A stretch of 33,670 nt of DNA from positions 1 through 33,670 of the forward strand of contig WQTQ01000221.1 in NCBI GenBank assembly GCA_009786175.1. Direction: 5' to 3'. The notes under the pieces are model-generated. The model saw nothing but the letters and a program-made list of their open reading frames with translations, had not been told where the DNA came from and made no database searches. Shown piece after piece: positions 31,945 to 33,670 of this stretch. Position 1 is the first letter of the stretch, and every line of letters starts with the position of its first letter. The translations under genes and the position numbers were made by a program. This stretch comes from Bacillota bacterium. Lineage in GTDB: Bacteria; Bacillota_A; Clostridia; Lachnospirales; WQUN01.

Positions 31945-32555
31945 AACACATAATCGCAGACGCGCTTTATCGCAGAAAGCTGATGGCTAATTATCACCCA
32001 GGTAATGGGTGATTTTTTTTGCGTATTTACAACATGCTCTTCAAAGCGGGTTTGGCTTTTCATATCCATATTAGAGAATGTTTCATCTGCAAAAATAACT
32101 TTTGGTGAAAAAACCATTGCACGGATAAAGGCCAGCTTTTGCCGTTCTCCGCCGGATAACCCCGGCGCGTAAGCTTTTTTCAAGTCTTGCAAACCCGCAA
32201 GTTCGAGATAATACTCCAATGTGTCCATATCCGGTTTTATTTTTCGGATTTTTAGCGGATAAGTTAAGTTTGCCATAACCGTATCCCGTATCAGGTATGG
32301 TTTTTGCGGAATTAACGTGATGTCGCGCACGGTAAGCCCGTCATATTTTACTTCACCGGTGTCGGCAGGAATAAGCCCGGCCAGTAATTTTGCAGTTATA
32401 CTTTTGCCGCAGCCGTTGGCACCGATTAAAGCGTAAATTTGCCCGTCGCACAGCTCCAATTTATCTATTTCCAGCGAAAAACGCCCAAAGGACTTACGAA
32501 TACCGGATGCACTAACCTGCACATGGTTTTTACTTGCCACGCTAAATATTTTCAT
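31872..32555 (-). CDS. tupC: Tungstate/molybdate-type ABC transporter ATP-binding protein (TupC-like)
   Basis: The cytoplasmic ATPase for the importer encoded with the two genes that precede it on this strand. Walker A is GANGCGKS, the signature is LSGGERQKLAFIRAM and Walker B is VIFADETFSNMD (Ala-Asp-Glu). The H-loop is in WVIISHQLSA. ATG 32555 gives 227 residues with AAAGGA upstream and overlaps the permease stop by 14 bases; a start 19 codons earlier has no support. It is the last gene of the operon, and its 3' end overlaps the oxidoreductase gene on the other strand. Tungstate is preferred over molybdate because the permease and binding protein look TupA/TupB-like. Confidence 0.85.
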   Translation of the reverse strand: MKIFSVASKNHVQVSASGIRKSFGRFSLEIDKLELCDGQIYALIGANGCGKSITAKLLAGLIPADTGEVKYDGLTVRDITLIPQKPYLIRDTVMANLTYPLKIRKIKPDMDTLEYYLELAGLQDLKKAYAPGLSGGERQKLAFIRAMVFSPKVIFADETFSNMDMKSQTRFEEHVVNTQKKSPITWVIISHQLSAIKRVCDYVFYMDNGNIVEEGETSTLLPLLADS

Positions 32556-33213
32556 CCAAATATTTATCCTTTCTGCGTATAATTGCGGCGGCGGCCTGTA
32601 GGGCAAAAGCAATTATCATCAAAACTATTCCGAAATTTATCGCCCTTTCAAAATCCCCTTGGTTGCGCAGCATTACAATTGCCGTATTCATGGTGCGGGT
32701 ATGATGCCTTATGTTGCCGCCTACAATCATAATTGCGCCAACCTCGCTTATGGCGCGGCCAAAACCGGCAACAAGGGCAAAGTAAATCCCGCCGCTGAGT
32801 TCCTTTACAAGCAAGCGAAGGGTCTGCCATTTGTTGGCCCCCATGGTGCGGGCAAAAGCGCGGATGTTATTAGCGTCACGTTCTGCGGCGGAATGTACCG
32901 CGCCGCAGATAATTGGTGTAATCAGCAATACCTGGGCAATTATCATAGCCTCTACAGTAAAAAGTAAGCCAAGTAAGCCCAACGGGCCATTACGCATAAG
33001 CAGCAGGTACACCACCAGCCCGATAACCACCGGCGGTGCCGCCATAAGTGTCCGGTTGATGTTTACAACCAGCCACTTGCCTTTAAAATTTACCCCCTGC
33101 AGCCAAATTCCCAGGGGAACGCCCAAAACAAACGAAATTAATGTAGACGAAATTGTAACCCGCAATGTTACGGCTATAATCGCCCAAAATTCTGCGTCAA
33201 AAAACCTGACCAT
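32542..33213 (-). CDS. tupB: Tungstate-type ABC transporter permease (TupB-like)
   Basis: A 223-residue inner-membrane permease with about five hydrophobic helices (WAIIAVTLRVTISSTLISFV, VVIGLVVYLLLM, AMIIAQVLLITPIICGAVH, AINFGIVLMIIAFALQAAAA). The conserved cytoplasmic EAA-type loop is visible in ARTMGANKWQTLRLLVKELS followed by AGFGRAISEVGAIMIVGGN, a sequence typical of tungstate and molybdate transporters. It begins 10 bases after the stop of the binding-protein gene, with a weak ribosome site (AGAGTGA). Confidence 0.87.
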   Translation of the reverse strand: MVRFFDAEFWAIIAVTLRVTISSTLISFVLGVPLGIWLQGVNFKGKWLVVNINRTLMAAPPVVIGLVVYLLLMRNGPLGLLGLLFTVEAMIIAQVLLITPIICGAVHSAAERDANNIRAFARTMGANKWQTLRLLVKELSGGIYFALVAGFGRAISEVGAIMIVGGNIRHHTRTMNTAIVMLRNQGDFERAINFGIVLMIIAFALQAAAAIIRRKDKYLDENI

Positions 33214-33222
33214 AAAATCACT

Positions 33223-33670
33223 CTATTCAAAAAATGGAAAGAATAGCGGCGCGCCAAACTCTTCTACGCCGAAAATGCCAATTAGGGCCTGGGTCCGCTC
33301 ACCCACAAGCCAGTCCGTAAAAAGTCTTGCCCCATGGGGTTCCCTTGCAGACGAAACAATCATAAGCCCGTAGGGGTTTTTCAAAATATCGCAAAACTCA
33401 GATACAATAACCAGGCTGCCTTTATTGGGGTAATTCAACCAGGTTGCCCTGTCGGAAAGCACATAACCGTCCATTTCTACAGCCATGCCAAGGGTGGCCC
33501 CCATGCCTTGGCCAACACTGACAAAATTGGAGTTACTATACGGGTCTGCAATGCCGATGGCCTCCCAAATTTCCCGCTCTTTGACATGGGTGCCGGAGTT
33601 ATCACCCCGGGATAAAAAGCGGAGCCCCATGTCGTAAATGGCCTCGAAAGTTGCCAGCGGGTCGTTATTA
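33223..33670 (-). CDS. tupA: Tungstate-type ABC transporter substrate-binding protein (TupA-like, cut by window)
   Basis: The C-terminal 149 codons of the extracellular binding protein. The frame enters from the right edge (NNDPLATFEAIYDMGLRFL), and the hallmark FLSRGDNSGTHVKEREIW, which contains oxyanion-binding residues, is followed by GQGMGATLGMAVEMDGYVLS and NPYGLMIVS. These match TupA-type binding proteins. The N-terminus, with the signal peptide, lies outside the window. It is the first visible gene of the tup operon. Confidence 0.88.
   Translation of the reverse strand, partial: NNDPLATFEAIYDMGLRFLSRGDNSGTHVKEREIWEAIGIADPYSNSNFVSVGQGMGATLGMAVEMDGYVLSDRATWLNYPNKGSLVIVSEFCDILKNPYGLMIVSSAREPHGARLFTDWLVGERTQALIGIFGVEEFGAPLFFPFFE

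Overview
The window reads as a chromosomal segment of a low-to-medium GC Gram-positive anaerobe, most likely a Clostridia-type member of Bacillota. The evidence is a glycine T-box leader in front of a single-chain glycyl-tRNA synthetase, strong AGGAGG-type ribosome sites, a YtrA/YtrB/YtrC-type regulator and ABC set, a Tup-type tungstate transporter, and a small thioredoxin-reductase-like flavoprotein lacking the usual NADPH motifs. No rRNA, tRNA, CRISPR array or transposase was seen.

Layout. 1-198: 3' part of rpmB (L28). 374-4190: a sugar ABC transporter operon (lipoprotein binding protein, double ATPase, permease) ending in a lone HicB-like protein. 4280-7576 (minus): a large family 2 glycoside hydrolase, which fits a sugar uptake and breakdown locus. 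7871-10436: a DNA-binding coiled-coil protein, a metallo-beta-lactamase-fold hydrolase and unknown genes. 10448-11497 (minus): a lipoprotein. 11687-14826: a GntR/YtrA regulator, ABC ATPase and permease operon with a doubled operator at its promoter. 14850-17197: ATP-grasp enzyme, endonuclease III and PHP phosphatase. 17294-22886: PcrA helicase, T-box plus glycyl-tRNA synthetase, and an ECF sigma factor with a long C-terminal extension.

22.9-28.7 kb is an accessory, partly decayed stretch. It holds an antitoxin-like remnant, a HEPN-like protein, two frameshifted small ORFs, an XRE regulator, an AAA ATPase of the DUF4143 type, a MerR/GyrI-like regulator, and an AraC-type regulator broken by a stop codon and a frameshift. 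From 28.8 kb the sequence is ordinary again: ychF, a thioredoxin-reductase-like flavoprotein with a Gfo/Idh/MocA oxidoreductase, and a tungstate-type ABC transporter (minus) running off the right end.

The most striking signal outside the genes is one palindromic element (arms based on CCCCCTGATATCA / TGATATCAGGGGG) present five times. Each copy lies 6-41 bases after the stop of a plus-strand gene or gene remnant. Imperfect copies keep G-U pairing only in the plus-strand RNA, and one copy looks like an internal deletion between the two TGATATCA halves. It resembles a dispersed 3'-UTR hairpin family (REP-like or terminator-like) rather than a set of unrelated terminators.
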